A stretch of DNA of 64,000 bases from Wenjunlia tyrosinilytica (GCF_014646055.1 NZ_BMMS01000019.1:81448-145447), one strand, 5' to 3'; counted from the stretch's first letter, positions 12,143 through 24,444 are shown. Translations and numbers: made by a program. Notes: a model not told the origin generated them from the sequence alone.

Positions 12143-12552
12143 TGCCTCACCTGGGGGTTGCTGATCGTGCTGGGACCGAGGAGAACGCTCGGGTGGGGAC
12201 AGGAATACGTACTGGCCGTGCTTCGGGGGAGCCTTCCCCGCCGATCCGCAAGGATGCCTGGGGGCAGCGGTTCTGGTTTCCACATGTGACGATCAAGGCA
12301 TTGTAAAAGCAACGTAACGGTGAAACCGCGATTTTAACGACGTTTCGGGCATGGCGAAGCACCGGCGCCCGACCCCGTACGCGATGACACGTGACGCTGA
12401 CCAGCACTCTATGGAGCGATCCGGCCACAGTCGATGGTGCACCGTCAGCAGAGTCGTACGGGTGAAATCCTCGTATACCTTCCGTGCGTTGAGCACGCCG
12501 TTCGGCGCCAATGCGAGAGCGGATGCAGTCCGTGCCGTTACCGTCGGACCTT
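12143..12552. promoter_or_regulatory. Divergent glgE/glgP regulatory region
   Basis: About 400 bp between the divergent glgE and glgP genes with no convincing gene of its own. It contains an AT-rich island for this genome (about 12294-12345), which is where promoters would be expected. No clear operator palindrome was recognised. Confidence 0.5.
12300..12305 (-). promoter_or_regulatory. Candidate -10 element for glgE
   Basis: Read on the minus strand this is TACAAT, a 5/6 match to a housekeeping -10, in the AT-rich island about 155 bp before the glgE ATG. The -35 region at 16-18 bp spacing is poor (GTTTCA at best), so the call is tentative. Confidence 0.3.
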
Positions 12553-15219
12553 GTGAAGGCTATTCGTCGGTTCACCGTGCGTACGGTGCTGCCGGAACCC
12601 CTGCAGCCGTTGACCGAGCTGGCCCAGAACCTGCGCTGGTCCTGGAGCCCCGAGACCCGAGAGCTGTTCGAATCCCTCGATCCCGAGACCTGGCAGGCCA
12701 CCGGGGGCGACCCGGTGAAGCTTCTGGGCGCCGTCTCCGCCCAGCGCCTGGCGGACCTCGCCCAGGACAGCGCGTTCCTCGAGCGGCTCGCGGCCGCCTC
12801 CGAGGACCTGCGCGGCTACCTGACCGATCCCCGCTGGTACCAGGCAGCGATCGAGAACGCCCCGCCCGCCCCCCACGGGGACGACGCGGAACTGCCCGCA
12901 GCCATCGCCTACTTCTCCCCCGAGTACGGCATCACCGAGGTCCTCCCGCAGTACTCGGGCGGCCTCGGCATCCTCGCCGGGGACCATCTCAAGGCCGCCA
13001 GCGACCTGGGTGTGCCCATCATCGGGGTCGGCCTGCTCTACCGCCACGGATACTTCCGCCAGTCCCTCTCCCGCGAGGGCTGGCAGCAGGAGCACTACCC
13101 CGTCCTCGACCCCAATGAGCTGCCGCTGACCCTCGTCCGCGAGGACAACGGCACCCCCGCTCTGATCAGCATCGCCCTGCCCGGCGGCCGCTCCCTCAAG
13201 GCGCACATCTGGTGCGCCCAGGTCGGCCGGGTCCCGCTCCTGCTGCTCGACTCCGACATCGAGGAGAACAGCGCGGGCGAACGGGACGTCACCGACCGCC
13301 TCTACGGCGGCGGCAGCGAGCACCGCCTCCTCCAGGAGATGCTGCTCGGCATCGGCGGAGTCCGTGCCGTGCGCGCCTTCTGCCGCCTCACCGGGCACCC
13401 CGCACCCGAGGTCTTCCACACCAACGAGGGCCACGCCGGCTTCCTCGGCCTCGAACGCATCCGGGAGCTCGTCGCCGAGGGCAACGGGCTCGGCTTCGAG
13501 GCGGCCCTCGAAGCCGTCCGCTCCGGAACGGTGTTCACCACCCACACCCCGGTGCCCGCGGGCATCGACCGCTTCGACCGCGAACTCGTCTCCCGCCACT
13601 TCGGCGAGGACGGGGCGCTGCCCGGCGTCCCCCTGGAGCACATCCTGCCGCTCGGCAGCGAGAGCTACCCGGGCGGAGAGCCGAATCTGTTCAACATGGC
13701 GGTGATGGGCCTGCGCCTGGCCCAGCGCGCCAACGGCGTCAGCACACTGCACGGCCAGGTCAGCCGGGAGATGTTCAACGGCCTGTGGCCCGGCTTCGAC
13801 TCCACCGAGCTGCCCATCACCTCCATCACCAACGGCGTCCATGCCCCCACATGGGTGGCACCCGAGGTACTGAAGCTGGGGGCCCGGCAGGCCGGCGCCG
13901 AGCGGGTGGAACGCGCCATGATGGTCGGCGCCTCGCCCCGGTGGGAAGCCGTCGCCGAGATCCCCGACGCCTCGATCTGGGAGCTGCGCAGGGTCCTGCG
14001 CGCCCAGCTCGTCGAGGACGTGCGGCGAAGGCTCTACGACGCCTGGCGCCAGCGCGGCGCGGGCGCCGCCGAACTCGGCTGGGTCTGCGATGTCCTGGAC
14101 CCCGACGTGCTGACCATCGGCTTCGCCCGCCGGGTTCCGTCCTACAAGCGGCTCACGCTGATGCTGCGCGACCGCGACCGGCTCACCGAGCTCCTGCTGC
14201 ACCCCGAACGGCCCATCCAGATCGTCGTGGCGGGCAAGGCGCACCCGGCCGACGACGGCGGCAAGCGGCTGGTGCAGGAGCTGGTCCGCTTCGCCGACGA
14301 CGCCAAGGTGCGCCACCGCATCGTCTTCCTGCCGGACTACGGCATGAAGATGGCGCAGCACCTGTACCCGGGGTGCGACGTCTGGCTGAACAACCCGCTG
14401 CGCCCGCTGGAGGCGTGCGGCACCTCCGGGATGAAGGCGGCGCTCAACGGCTGCCTGAACCTGTCGGTGCTGGACGGCTGGTGGGACGAGTGGTTCGACG
14501 GTGACAACGGCTGGGCGATCCCCACCGCCGACGGCATCGGGGCCGAGGGGCATCCCGAGCCCGACCGCCGCGACGACCTCGAGGCTGCGGCGCTGTACGA
14601 CCTGGTGGAGAACCAGGTGGCACCGCGCTTCTACGACCGGGGCGCTGACGGCGTGCCGCAGCGGTGGATCGAGATGGTGCGGCACACCCTGGTCACCCTC
14701 GGCCCGAAGGTGCTGGCCGGGCGCATGGTCCGCGACTACGTGGAGCGGCTGTACGCCCCGGCGGCGCAGGCCAACCGCAGGCTGGCCGCGGGCGGCGCCT
14801 CCGAGCTGGCCTCATGGAAGGCGAGGGTCCGGGCCAACTGGTCCCGGGTCGCCGTCGACCATGTGGAGACCACCGGGCTCGGTGACGCGCCGGAGCTCGG
14901 CGGAGCGCTCTCGCTGCGGGTGCAGGTGGCCCTGGGCGACCTGGACTCCGGGGATGTGGACGTGCAGGTGGTGGCGGGCCGCGTCGACGACGGGGACCGG
15001 ATCACCGACGGCACCGCGGTCGCGCTCAAGCCCGCGGGGCGGCCGGACCTGGAGGGCCGCTGGCTCTTCGAGGGACCGCTCGCCCTCGACCGCACCGGCC
15101 CGTTCGGCTACACCGTGCGGATCCTGCCCTCGCACCGGCTGCTGGCGTCCGGCGCCGAGCTGGGGCTGGTGGCGATTCCCGCGGAGTCCGAGGGGATGTC
15201 GTCCGGCGTGCTGCGGTAG
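12553..15219 (+). CDS. glgP: Alpha-glucan phosphorylase GlgP
   Basis: About 888 aa, GT35. It uses phosphate to release glucose-1-phosphate from alpha-1,4-glucan. Layout: an N-terminal DUF3417 domain (LAQNLRWSWSPETRELF), the substrate region with YFSPEYGITEVLPQYSGGLG, HTNEGHAGFLGLERIREL, and the PLP-lysine site EACGTSGMKAALNG (Lys in SGMK). A C-terminal beta extension follows. The chosen GTG gives a protein starting VKAIRRFTVRTVLPE, as I recall for streptomycete homologs; ATG codons at 12511 and 12523 in the same frame are alternatives, and none has a strong ribosome binding site. It faces away from the GlgE genes, so synthesis and breakdown are controlled from one region. Confidence 0.93.
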   Translation: MKAIRRFTVRTVLPEPLQPLTELAQNLRWSWSPETRELFESLDPETWQATGGDPVKLLGAVSAQRLADLAQDSAFLERLAAASEDLRGYLTDPRWYQAAIENAPPAPHGDDAELPAAIAYFSPEYGITEVLPQYSGGLGILAGDHLKAASDLGVPIIGVGLLYRHGYFRQSLSREGWQQEHYPVLDPNELPLTLVREDNGTPALISIALPGGRSLKAHIWCAQVGRVPLLLLDSDIEENSAGERDVTDRLYGGGSEHRLLQEMLLGIGGVRAVRAFCRLTGHPAPEVFHTNEGHAGFLGLERIRELVAEGNGLGFEAALEAVRSGTVFTTHTPVPAGIDRFDRELVSRHFGEDGALPGVPLEHILPLGSESYPGGEPNLFNMAVMGLRLAQRANGVSTLHGQVSREMFNGLWPGFDSTELPITSITNGVHAPTWVAPEVLKLGARQAGAERVERAMMVGASPRWEAVAEIPDASIWELRRVLRAQLVEDVRRRLYDAWRQRGAGAAELGWVCDVLDPDVLTIGFARRVPSYKRLTLMLRDRDRLTELLLHPERPIQIVVAGKAHPADDGGKRLVQELVRFADDAKVRHRIVFLPDYGMKMAQHLYPGCDVWLNNPLRPLEACGTSGMKAALNGCLNLSVLDGWWDEWFDGDNGWAIPTADGIGAEGHPEPDRRDDLEAAALYDLVENQVAPRFYDRGADGVPQRWIEMVRHTLVTLGPKVLAGRMVRDYVERLYAPAAQANRRLAAGGASELASWKARVRANWSRVAVDHVETTGLGDAPELGGALSLRVQVALGDLDSGDVDVQVVAGRVDDGDRITDGTAVALKPAGRPDLEGRWLFEGPLALDRTGPFGYTVRILPSHRLLASGAELGLVAIPAESEGMSSGVLR

Positions 15220-15250
15220 CCCCTGGGGACCGCGGTACCGAGTACGGCAC

Positions 15251-15284
15251 GAGCGCCCGGCAGCGTCATCGCCACCGGGCGCTC
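15251..15284. terminator. Hairpin terminator between convergent glgP and protease genes
   Basis: Perfect 10-bp inverted repeat GAGCGCCCGG / CCGGGCGCTC with a 14-nt loop, in the 83-bp gap between two converging genes. It could end transcription from both sides; there is no U-tract, as is usual in Streptomyces. Confidence 0.7.
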
Positions 15285-15302
15285 GGCGCTTGCGGGCTAC
15301 GG

Positions 15303-17618
15303 CTAGAAGGTGAGCTTCCAGCTGTCGATGTAGCCGGTGTCGAACGAGTACACGTCCTGGACCCGCAGCTTCCAGACGCCGTTGGCGGCTTCACTGGAGG
15401 CGTTCACGGTGTAGGTCGTGATCACGTTGTCGGCGGAGTCGCTCGCGCTGGAGTTCTTCAGCCGGTAGGCGGACCCGTCGGGGGCGACCAGGTCGATGAC
15501 GAGGTCACCGCGCCAGGTGTGCTTGATGTCCACACCCACCTGGAGGTTGGAGGGGGCGCTCCCGGTACGGCCGCTGACCGTGATCGGGGACTCCACCGCC
15601 GCGCCCGCGTCGGGGATGTTGACGTTGTTGGTGTTCTCGAAGACGTTGCCGCCGCCGACCGGGTTGACCGTCCAGGTGAACGAGGCGGTGCCGGTCTTGG
15701 CCTGGGAGTCGGTCACCGTGACGGTCACATTGCTGGTGCCCGCGGTGGTCGGGGTCCCGGAGATCAGACCGGTCGAGGAGTTGATCGACAGGCCGGCGGG
15801 CAGCCCGGTGGCCGAGTAGCTCAGGGCGCCGGGGTTGGTGCTGGTCGCCTGGATCTGCAGGCCGGCGGCCTGGCCCACGGTGCCGGTCTGGTTGCCCGGG
15901 TTGGTGACCGAGACACCGCTGACGATGCGGCTGCCGACACCGATGCCCGCGAACGCGTTGGCCACGTTGTTGTAGCTGGTGCTGCCGTTGCCGAACAGGT
16001 CGGCGGCGGCCTTCAGCGCCTGGGTGCGGGCGTCCGCGTAGTTGCTGTTGGACGTCAGGTACGACGACAGGGCCTTGAACCAGACCTTCTCGGCGTTGGC
16101 GCGGCCGATGCCGGTGACCGGCTGGCCGTCCTTGGTCGGGCTGTCGTAGTGGACCCCGTTGATGTCCTTGGGGCCGCTGCCCTCGGACGCCAGGTAGAAC
16201 CAGTGGTTGATCGGGCCCGACGAGTAGTGCACGTCGATGCCGCCGATGCCGGAGTACCAGCTGTCGGGCGAGGTGCCGTCGCGGCTGGGCTTGTCCTGGT
16301 AGCGCAGCGGGGTGCCGTCGCCGTTGATGTCGATCTTCTCGCCGATGAGGTAGTCGCCGACGTCCTTGCTGTTGTTGGCGTAGAACTCGACGGCGCTGGC
16401 GAAGATGTCGCTGGTGCCCTCGTTCAGGCCGCCGGACTCTCCGCTGTAGACCAGCTTGGCGGTGGCCGCGGTCACGCCGTGGGTCATCTCGTGGCCGGCG
16501 ACGTCGATGGACGTCAGAGGCTTGGCGTTGCCCGAGCCGTCACCGTAGGTCATGCAGAAGCAGGAGTCGCTCCAGAACGCGTTCACGTAGGCGTTGCCGT
16601 AGTGGACACGCGAGTAGGCGCCGACGCCGTCCCCGCGGATGCCGCTGCGGCCGTGCACATTCTTGTAGTAGTCCCAGGTCAGGGCCGCGCCGTAGTGGGC
16701 GTCGACACCCGTGCTGGCCGCGTCGCTGTTGGTCCCGTTGCCCCATACGTCGTCGGCGTCGGTGAACAGCGTGCCGGTTCCGGAGCTGCCGTGGTTGAGG
16801 TTGTAGGTCTTGTGGGCACCGCGTGCGGTGTCGTTCATCTGGTACGTGCTGCCGGACTGCGCCGTGCCGATGGTCACCTGGCCGCTGTAGATGCTGTTAC
16901 CGGTGCCCTGCTTGACGCCCTGGTACTCGTACAGCTTGGCGCCGGTGGTGGCGTCGGTGATGACGTGCAGCTGGCTCGGGGTGCCGTCGTCCTGGAAGCC
17001 GCCGACGACCGTCTCCCATGCGAGGGTCGGCACACCGCGGGCGGCCCAGATCACCTTGCGCGGCGCGCGGTCGGCGCTCGCCTTCTTGGCGCCCTGGGAG
17101 CGGGCCGACTTCAGCGCCGCCGCCTGCGCCTTGGCCGCCGTGTACGCGGCGGTGGTCGAGGGGACCTTGATGGTGGCGTTGGTCGCCCTGGTGACCGACT
17201 TGGTGGCCCCGCTGCTCGCGCGGTGCACGATCAGGTCGCCACCGAGGACGGGCAGTCCGTCGTAGGTGCGGTTGTACCGCGTGTGGGTCGTCCCGTCGGC
17301 GTCCTTGACGACGTCGGTGACGATGAGCTTCTCCTTGCCGCCGAGGCGCAGGGCCTTGGCGGTGTCGGCCTTGGTCTCGTTGGCCGACCGCAGGAGCTCG
17401 GCGCGGTGCGCCGGGGTGAGCTTGAGCGGCAGGGCCCCGGCCCTGACCTTTTCCACGACCTTTTGCGGCTGGGCGCGGCCGCCCGGCCTGGCGCCGGCCG
17501 GCGCCGACTGGACACCCACGGCGAGCAGGGCGGTCACGGCGACGAGTGCGCCCGCGGCGGTGCGGCGTGAAGCCGAGGTTCTGCCGCCGGGCATGGTGGA
17601 GCGGGAGGATCGTCTCAC
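15303..17618 (-). CDS. Secreted M4 (thermolysin-like) metallopeptidase with Ig-like and P domains
   Basis: 771 aa secreted zinc protease. Order: signal peptide (to about residue 45, ending PAGA), FTP-type propeptide (GLPVLGGDLIVHR) and PepSY-like inhibitor segment, M4 catalytic domain with zinc motif HEMTHG, the third ligand in GLNEGTSDIF and the catalytic His in SGPINHWFYLAS, then a putative Ig domain (GLSINSSTGLISGTPTTAG) and a C-terminal proprotein-convertase P domain (WRGDLVIDLVAPDGS, ending DSWKLTF). The propeptide must be removed for activity. The GTG start has AGAAGGAG about 11 nt upstream. It sits 357 bp downstream of the ABC exporter on the same strand. Confidence 0.93.
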   Translation of the reverse strand: MRRSSRSTMPGGRTSASRRTAAGALVAVTALLAVGVQSAPAGARPGGRAQPQKVVEKVRAGALPLKLTPAHRAELLRSANETKADTAKALRLGGKEKLIVTDVVKDADGTTHTRYNRTYDGLPVLGGDLIVHRASSGATKSVTRATNATIKVPSTTAAYTAAKAQAAALKSARSQGAKKASADRAPRKVIWAARGVPTLAWETVVGGFQDDGTPSQLHVITDATTGAKLYEYQGVKQGTGNSIYSGQVTIGTAQSGSTYQMNDTARGAHKTYNLNHGSSGTGTLFTDADDVWGNGTNSDAASTGVDAHYGAALTWDYYKNVHGRSGIRGDGVGAYSRVHYGNAYVNAFWSDSCFCMTYGDGSGNAKPLTSIDVAGHEMTHGVTAATAKLVYSGESGGLNEGTSDIFASAVEFYANNSKDVGDYLIGEKIDINGDGTPLRYQDKPSRDGTSPDSWYSGIGGIDVHYSSGPINHWFYLASEGSGPKDINGVHYDSPTKDGQPVTGIGRANAEKVWFKALSSYLTSNSNYADARTQALKAAADLFGNGSTSYNNVANAFAGIGVGSRIVSGVSVTNPGNQTGTVGQAAGLQIQATSTNPGALSYSATGLPAGLSINSSTGLISGTPTTAGTSNVTVTVTDSQAKTGTASFTWTVNPVGGGNVFENTNNVNIPDAGAAVESPITVSGRTGSAPSNLQVGVDIKHTWRGDLVIDLVAPDGSAYRLKNSSASDSADNVITTYTVNASSEAANGVWKLRVQDVYSFDTGYIDSWKLTF

Positions 17619-17975
17619 TCGGACTCAATCTCCTTCTGCATCGGTCACGCTGTCGTGACCGTGTGAGGAACCGGCTCCGGCAGGGTGTGCCGTCCGGGCA
17701 GAGCGATGAGCACGGTGCGGAAAGTGCGAACTGCGGAATCGGCCTCCGGCGGCGGGAGTGAGGTTCCCGCCAGTCGGCCGAAGGAAGCCTGCCACCGATG
17801 GGGCACTTCTGTCAGGAGCGCGACAAAAATTGGCCGTATTGCGTCAGACGCTCTTGCGAACGGGCAGCTCAGGCTGGCACTGTCCGTTGTGCTGTTGCCT
17901 GGGTTCGGATAACGGAACGCCGCACGGGTTCGAAATGGGCTCGAACACAGTCTGAACAGCCGTACGGAAGAGGGT
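17619..17975. other. Noncoding gap upstream of the protease
   Basis: 357 bp without a convincing gene. It contains a small A/T-rich patch at about 17824-17842 (AAAAATTGGCC) that may belong to the protease promoter on the minus strand. No -35/-10 pair or operator could be assigned with confidence. Confidence 0.4.
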
Positions 17976-19898
17976 CTAGACCAGACTGTCGCGCCACGCC
18001 CTGTGCAGCGTCGCGAACCGTCCGGTTCCACCGATCAGCTCCGCCGGCCGCCCGTCCTCGACGATCCGCCCCGCGTCCATCACCAGCACCCGGTCGGCGA
18101 TCTCCACGGTCGACAGCCGGTGCGCGACGATGACCGCCGTACGGCCGGCGAGCACCGTGTGCATGGCCCGCTGCACCGCCCGTTCACCCGGGATGTCCAG
18201 CGACGACGTCGCCTCGTCCAGGATCAGCACCGCCGGGTCCGCCAGCAGTGCCCGCGCGAACGCCACCAACTGGCGCTGACCCGCGGAGATGCGCCCGCCG
18301 CGCTTGCGGACATCCGTGTCGAATCCCTCCGGCAGCGCGGCGATGAAGTCGAACGCGCCGATCGCCCGCGCCGCCTCCTCGACCTGCTCGCGGGTGGCGT
18401 CCGGGCGGCCCACCGCGATGTTCTCGGCGACCGTCCCCGAGAACAGGAACGACTCCTGAGTCACCATCACCACCCCCCGGCGCAGCTCCGGGGTCTCCAG
18501 GTCTCTCAGGTCCACGCCGTCGAGCCGGACCCGCCCGCCCGTGGGGTCGTAGAAGCGCACCAGGAGCTTGGCCAGCGTGGACTTGCCCGCGCCGGTCGCC
18601 CCCACCACCGCGACCGTCTGCCCCGCCGGGATCTTCAGATCGAAGCGCGGCAGCACCTCGACGCCCTCGCGGTAGGCGAACCGGACCCCGTCGAAGACGA
18701 CCTCCCGGCCGGGCTCCTCGCCCTGGGGCGCTGGCAGTGGCACCGGCTGCCGCGGCTCCGGCACGGCGGGACGGTTGGCCAGCAGCGCGGCGATCTTGTC
18801 GAGCGCGGCCGCCGCCGACTGATAGCTGTTCAGGAACATCCCCAGCCGGTCCACCGGGTCGTACAGGCGGCGCAGATAGAGCACGAAGGCCGCCATCACA
18901 CCCAGCTCCAGACCGCCGTCCGCCACCCGGTAGGCGCCCCAGACGAGGATCGCGGCGATCACGGCATTGGCCATGGTCCGCGCGCTGACCACGAAACGCG
19001 CCATCTCCAGGGCCGAGTCGCCGTTGGCCCGGCGGTAGGCGCTGTTGAGCCGGTGGAACTCCTTGTCGTTCGCCTCCTCGCGGCGGAAAGCCTGCACCGG
19101 CCGGATCCCGTTCATCGTCTCGGTGAACCGCACGATCACCGAGGCCACCGCCGTACGGGTGCGCCGGTAGACCTCCCGGGTGCGGCGGCGGAAGGACCGG
19201 GCGATGAAGTACAGCGGCACGAAGGAGGCCGCCGCCGCCGCCCCCAGCTCCCAGTCCAGCGCAAGGAGGACGACCGAGATGTAGACCGCCGACAGCGCCA
19301 CTTGGATCAGTTCCTCGAGCCCCTCGGACAGCAGCTCGCGCAGCGCGTCCACATCGCTCGTCGCCCGCGCGATGATCCGGCCGGAGGTGTAGCGCTCGTG
19401 GAAGTCCAGGCTCAGCGCCTGGGCATGGCGGAAGATCCTTCCCCGCAGGTCGAGCAGGACATCCTGGCTGACCCGGGCGGACACCCGGATGAACAGGGCC
19501 TGGAGCAGCCCGGAGGCGAGAGCGCAGACGATGTAGACGCAGACCACCGCGATCAGCGGGCCGGAGTCGTCGCGCCGCAGGGCCGGGATCGCCCGGTCGA
19601 TGGCGAACGCCACCAGCAGGGGCCCGGCCAGGACCGCGGCCTGCTGGAGCAGGATGACCCCCATCGCCAGCGCGGTGCGCCACTTGTGCGGGCGCAGGAG
19701 CGAGCCCAGCAGGGCCCGGGAGACCCCGGGGGGTGACGGGTGCTCGTCGGTGTCGTCGTCGGGAGCGGCGGGTGGCGGTGTCCCCGGGGACCGCGCGGGT
19801 TCGCGATGGGGAGCCTCTGGAGCCTGAACGGTCTGCGCCGGCCGGCCGTCGGCAAGGGCGCTGCCGTCCTCCTCGGGCGGTTCGGTGACGGTGGTCAT
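17976..19898 (-). CDS. ABC exporter half-transporter, subunit 2 (catalytic Walker B)
   Basis: 640 aa type IV ABC exporter half: an acidic/Pro-rich N-terminus (about 60 aa), six TM helices, then an ATPase domain. Walker A is GATGAGKST, the signature is deviant (RISAGQRQL instead of LSGGQ), Walker B is VLILDEATSSLD with the catalytic Glu, and the switch His is in VIVAHRLST. The ATG overlaps the stop of the upstream half-transporter (ATGA), so the two proteins should be made together and form a heterodimer. The substrate is unknown; relatives export drugs, lipids or peptides. Confidence 0.92.
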   Translation of the reverse strand: MTTVTEPPEEDGSALADGRPAQTVQAPEAPHREPARSPGTPPPAAPDDDTDEHPSPPGVSRALLGSLLRPHKWRTALAMGVILLQQAAVLAGPLLVAFAIDRAIPALRRDDSGPLIAVVCVYIVCALASGLLQALFIRVSARVSQDVLLDLRGRIFRHAQALSLDFHERYTSGRIIARATSDVDALRELLSEGLEELIQVALSAVYISVVLLALDWELGAAAAASFVPLYFIARSFRRRTREVYRRTRTAVASVIVRFTETMNGIRPVQAFRREEANDKEFHRLNSAYRRANGDSALEMARFVVSARTMANAVIAAILVWGAYRVADGGLELGVMAAFVLYLRRLYDPVDRLGMFLNSYQSAAAALDKIAALLANRPAVPEPRQPVPLPAPQGEEPGREVVFDGVRFAYREGVEVLPRFDLKIPAGQTVAVVGATGAGKSTLAKLLVRFYDPTGGRVRLDGVDLRDLETPELRRGVVMVTQESFLFSGTVAENIAVGRPDATREQVEEAARAIGAFDFIAALPEGFDTDVRKRGGRISAGQRQLVAFARALLADPAVLILDEATSSLDIPGERAVQRAMHTVLAGRTAVIVAHRLSTVEIADRVLVMDAGRIVEDGRPAELIGGTGRFATLHRAWRDSLV

Positions 19899-21778
19899 CG
19901 GATGGGGCTCCTCTCACCGGACATCAGTTCGCGGTAGGCGGGAGAGCTGTCGAGGAGTTCATGGTGGGTTCCGACCGTCGAGATCCGGCCATTGGAGAGC
20001 AGGGCGACACGGTCGGCGAGGAGCACCGTGGACGGCCGGTGGGCCACCACGAGGGCCGTGGTCGTCGCCAGCACCTGCCGCAGCGCGCCCTCGACCAGTG
20101 CCTCGGTGTGCACATCGAGCGCGGACAGCGGATCGTCGAGCACCAGGAACCTCGGCTGCCCCACCACCGCCCGCGCCAGGGCGAGCCGCTGGCGCTGCCC
20201 CCCGGACAGGCTCAGGCCCTGCTCGCCGACCTCGGTGTCGAGCCCCTGGGGCAGCCCGTGCGCAAAGTCGGCCTGAGAGGTGGTCAGGGCCTTGTGCAGC
20301 GCCGCCTCCCCGGCACCGGGCGCCCCCATGGCGACGTTCTCCCGGACGGTGGCCGAAAAGAGGGTGGGCTCCTCGAAGGCGACCGCGACCAGCTTCCGCA
20401 GCCGGTGCCGGGGGAGCTCGGCGATGTCCACTCCGTCGAGGGTGATCCGGCCGCCGGTCGCCTCGTACAGCCGGGGCAGCAGCGCGGTCAGTGTCGTCTT
20501 GCCGCAGCCGGTGGCACCGACGAGCGCCATCGTCTCGCCGCTCCTGATGTGGAGGTCCACACCCGTCAGCAGATCCGGCGACCCCTCGGGGGCGTCGGGG
20601 TAGCGGAAGCGCACCCCCTCGAACCGGATGCCGTCGGGCGCGGCCGGGGCCTTCGGTGTGCGGGGGGACCTGGGTGGGTCCGCGGCCATCGGCGTTCCCC
20701 CGGTGTCCGCGGTGTCGGCGGTGTCTCCGGTGTCCCCGGTGTCGGCGATGTCTCCGGTGTCCCCGGTCTCCGGCGCGTCCGGGGTCGTGGGGGTGTCCAT
20801 GACCTCGAAATACCGGTCGGCGGCCGAGGCGGCGTCATTGCTGTACGCCAGCAGCCACCCCAGTGACTCCACCGGCCAGCGCAGCGCCAGGGCCGTGGTC
20901 AGGAACGCGACCAGTGTGCCCGCCGTCAGCTCTCCGTCCGCCACCCGCGTGGCACCGATCGCCAGCGCCGAGCCGATCGCCACCTCGGGCAGCGTCATGA
21001 TGACGGCCCAGATATCGGCGAGCAGCTCGGCCTTCCTCAGCTCGGTGGTCCTCAGCTCCCGGCTGCGCCGCCAGAAGTCCCGGGCCATGCTGCGGTGACG
21101 GCCGAACGACTTGATGACCCGGATGCCGAGCACCGACTCCTCGACCACGGTGGCGAGGTCGCCCGCCTGGTCCTGTGCCTTGCGGGCGGCGAGCGCGTAC
21201 CGGGTCTCGAAGTAGGAGCACAGCACGACCAGCGGCGCGGTCGGCAGGAGCAGGACGAGGCCCAGCAGCCAGTCCTGGCTGAGCAGGACGACGATGCCGA
21301 CGACGAACGTGACCGCGTTGACGAGCAGGAACACCAGCGGGAAGACCAGGAAGAGCCGCAGCACGGACAGATCGCTGGTCGCCCTGGAGAGCAGCTGCCC
21401 GGACGCCCAGCGGTCGTGGAACGAGGTCGGCAGCCGCTGCAGATGCCGGTACAGGTCCGCGCGCATCGACGCCTCGACCCCGGCGAGCGGGCGGGCCACC
21501 AGCCATCGCCGCACACCGAACAGCCCCGCCTCCGCGAGGCCCAGCAGGAGCACCAGCGCCGCCGGCCACCACACCCCGCCCGGATCGCCGTGTGCCACGG
21601 GCCCGTCGACGATCTCCTTGAGCACCAGGGGAATGACCAGTCCGACGCAGGAGGCGACCGTCGCCACGGCAGCCGAGGCCAGCAGGCGCACGCGGACCGG
21701 GCGGACATAGGGCCGCAGACGCAGCAGGGAGCGGACGGGGGAGCGTTTGGAGGGAAGGTGCGACGGATTCCTGGACAT
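19895..21778 (-). CDS. ABC exporter half-transporter, subunit 1 (non-catalytic Walker B)
   Basis: 627 aa exporter half with six TM helices and an ATPase domain. Walker A is GATGCGKTT and the signature is canonical (LSLSGGQRQR), but Walker B reads FLVLDDPLSALD, with Asp in place of the catalytic Glu. This is the mirror of subunit 2: the degenerate ATP site would pair this Walker B with the deviant ISAGQ of subunit 2, and the good site would pair Glu of subunit 2 with LSGGQ here. The linker between the two domains holds an Asp-Thr-Gly/Ala repeat (20701-20772). The ATG at 21778 gives MSRNPSHLPSKR; the ribosome binding site is weak and a GTG one codon upstream is possible. Confidence 0.9.
   Translation of the reverse strand: MSRNPSHLPSKRSPVRSLLRLRPYVRPVRVRLLASAAVATVASCVGLVIPLVLKEIVDGPVAHGDPGGVWWPAALVLLLGLAEAGLFGVRRWLVARPLAGVEASMRADLYRHLQRLPTSFHDRWASGQLLSRATSDLSVLRLFLVFPLVFLLVNAVTFVVGIVVLLSQDWLLGLVLLLPTAPLVVLCSYFETRYALAARKAQDQAGDLATVVEESVLGIRVIKSFGRHRSMARDFWRRSRELRTTELRKAELLADIWAVIMTLPEVAIGSALAIGATRVADGELTAGTLVAFLTTALALRWPVESLGWLLAYSNDAASAADRYFEVMDTPTTPDAPETGDTGDIADTGDTGDTADTADTGGTPMAADPPRSPRTPKAPAAPDGIRFEGVRFRYPDAPEGSPDLLTGVDLHIRSGETMALVGATGCGKTTLTALLPRLYEATGGRITLDGVDIAELPRHRLRKLVAVAFEEPTLFSATVRENVAMGAPGAGEAALHKALTTSQADFAHGLPQGLDTEVGEQGLSLSGGQRQRLALARAVVGQPRFLVLDDPLSALDVHTEALVEGALRQVLATTTALVVAHRPSTVLLADRVALLSNGRISTVGTHHELLDSSPAYRELMSGERSPIR
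20701..20772. repeat. Eight-unit 9-bp tandem repeat in the ABC exporter linker
   Basis: Eight imperfect copies of a 9-bp unit (consensus CGGTGTCNN) in frame within the half-transporter gene. It encodes a run of GDT/ADT triplets between the membrane and ATPase domains. The in-frame length lets copies be gained or lost without a frameshift. Confidence 0.85.
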
Positions 21779-21951
21779 CACGTGCGAGCTTAGGGAACGG
21801 TACTGACACTCCTCATCTGCTTTTCCCGCCGCGTCCGGCGGGCGCGGCACGGGCCCGGCCGTGGCGCGGGCACGGCGCCCCTGCCGGGCCCGTGTGCCCG
21901 AAGCGCCCCGAGCGCCGTCGCACCCCCGCCCCGCCTCACCGCCTCACCGCC

Positions 21952-24297
<2,346 letters not shown>

Positions 24298-24444
24298 CGG
24301 CTCGACCTCCCGCGGCTCGCAGCGGCCCGCCCGCCGCGGCCCCGTACGCAGCATGCGGCGCCGCTTCTCCACCAACTACTTCCCGGAACGAGTGCAAGTG
24401 TCACGTTTCCTCATCGGAGGGGCGGTCGTTGACACCGGAGGGAG

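Noticed and set aside
12523..12555. Several possible start codons for glgP
   Set aside because: Not treated as a separate finding; no strong ribosome binding site decides, so the conserved VKAIRR start was used.
17619..17975. Regulatory RNA or riboswitch before the M4 protease
   Set aside because: No conserved RNA motif could be recognised in the gap.
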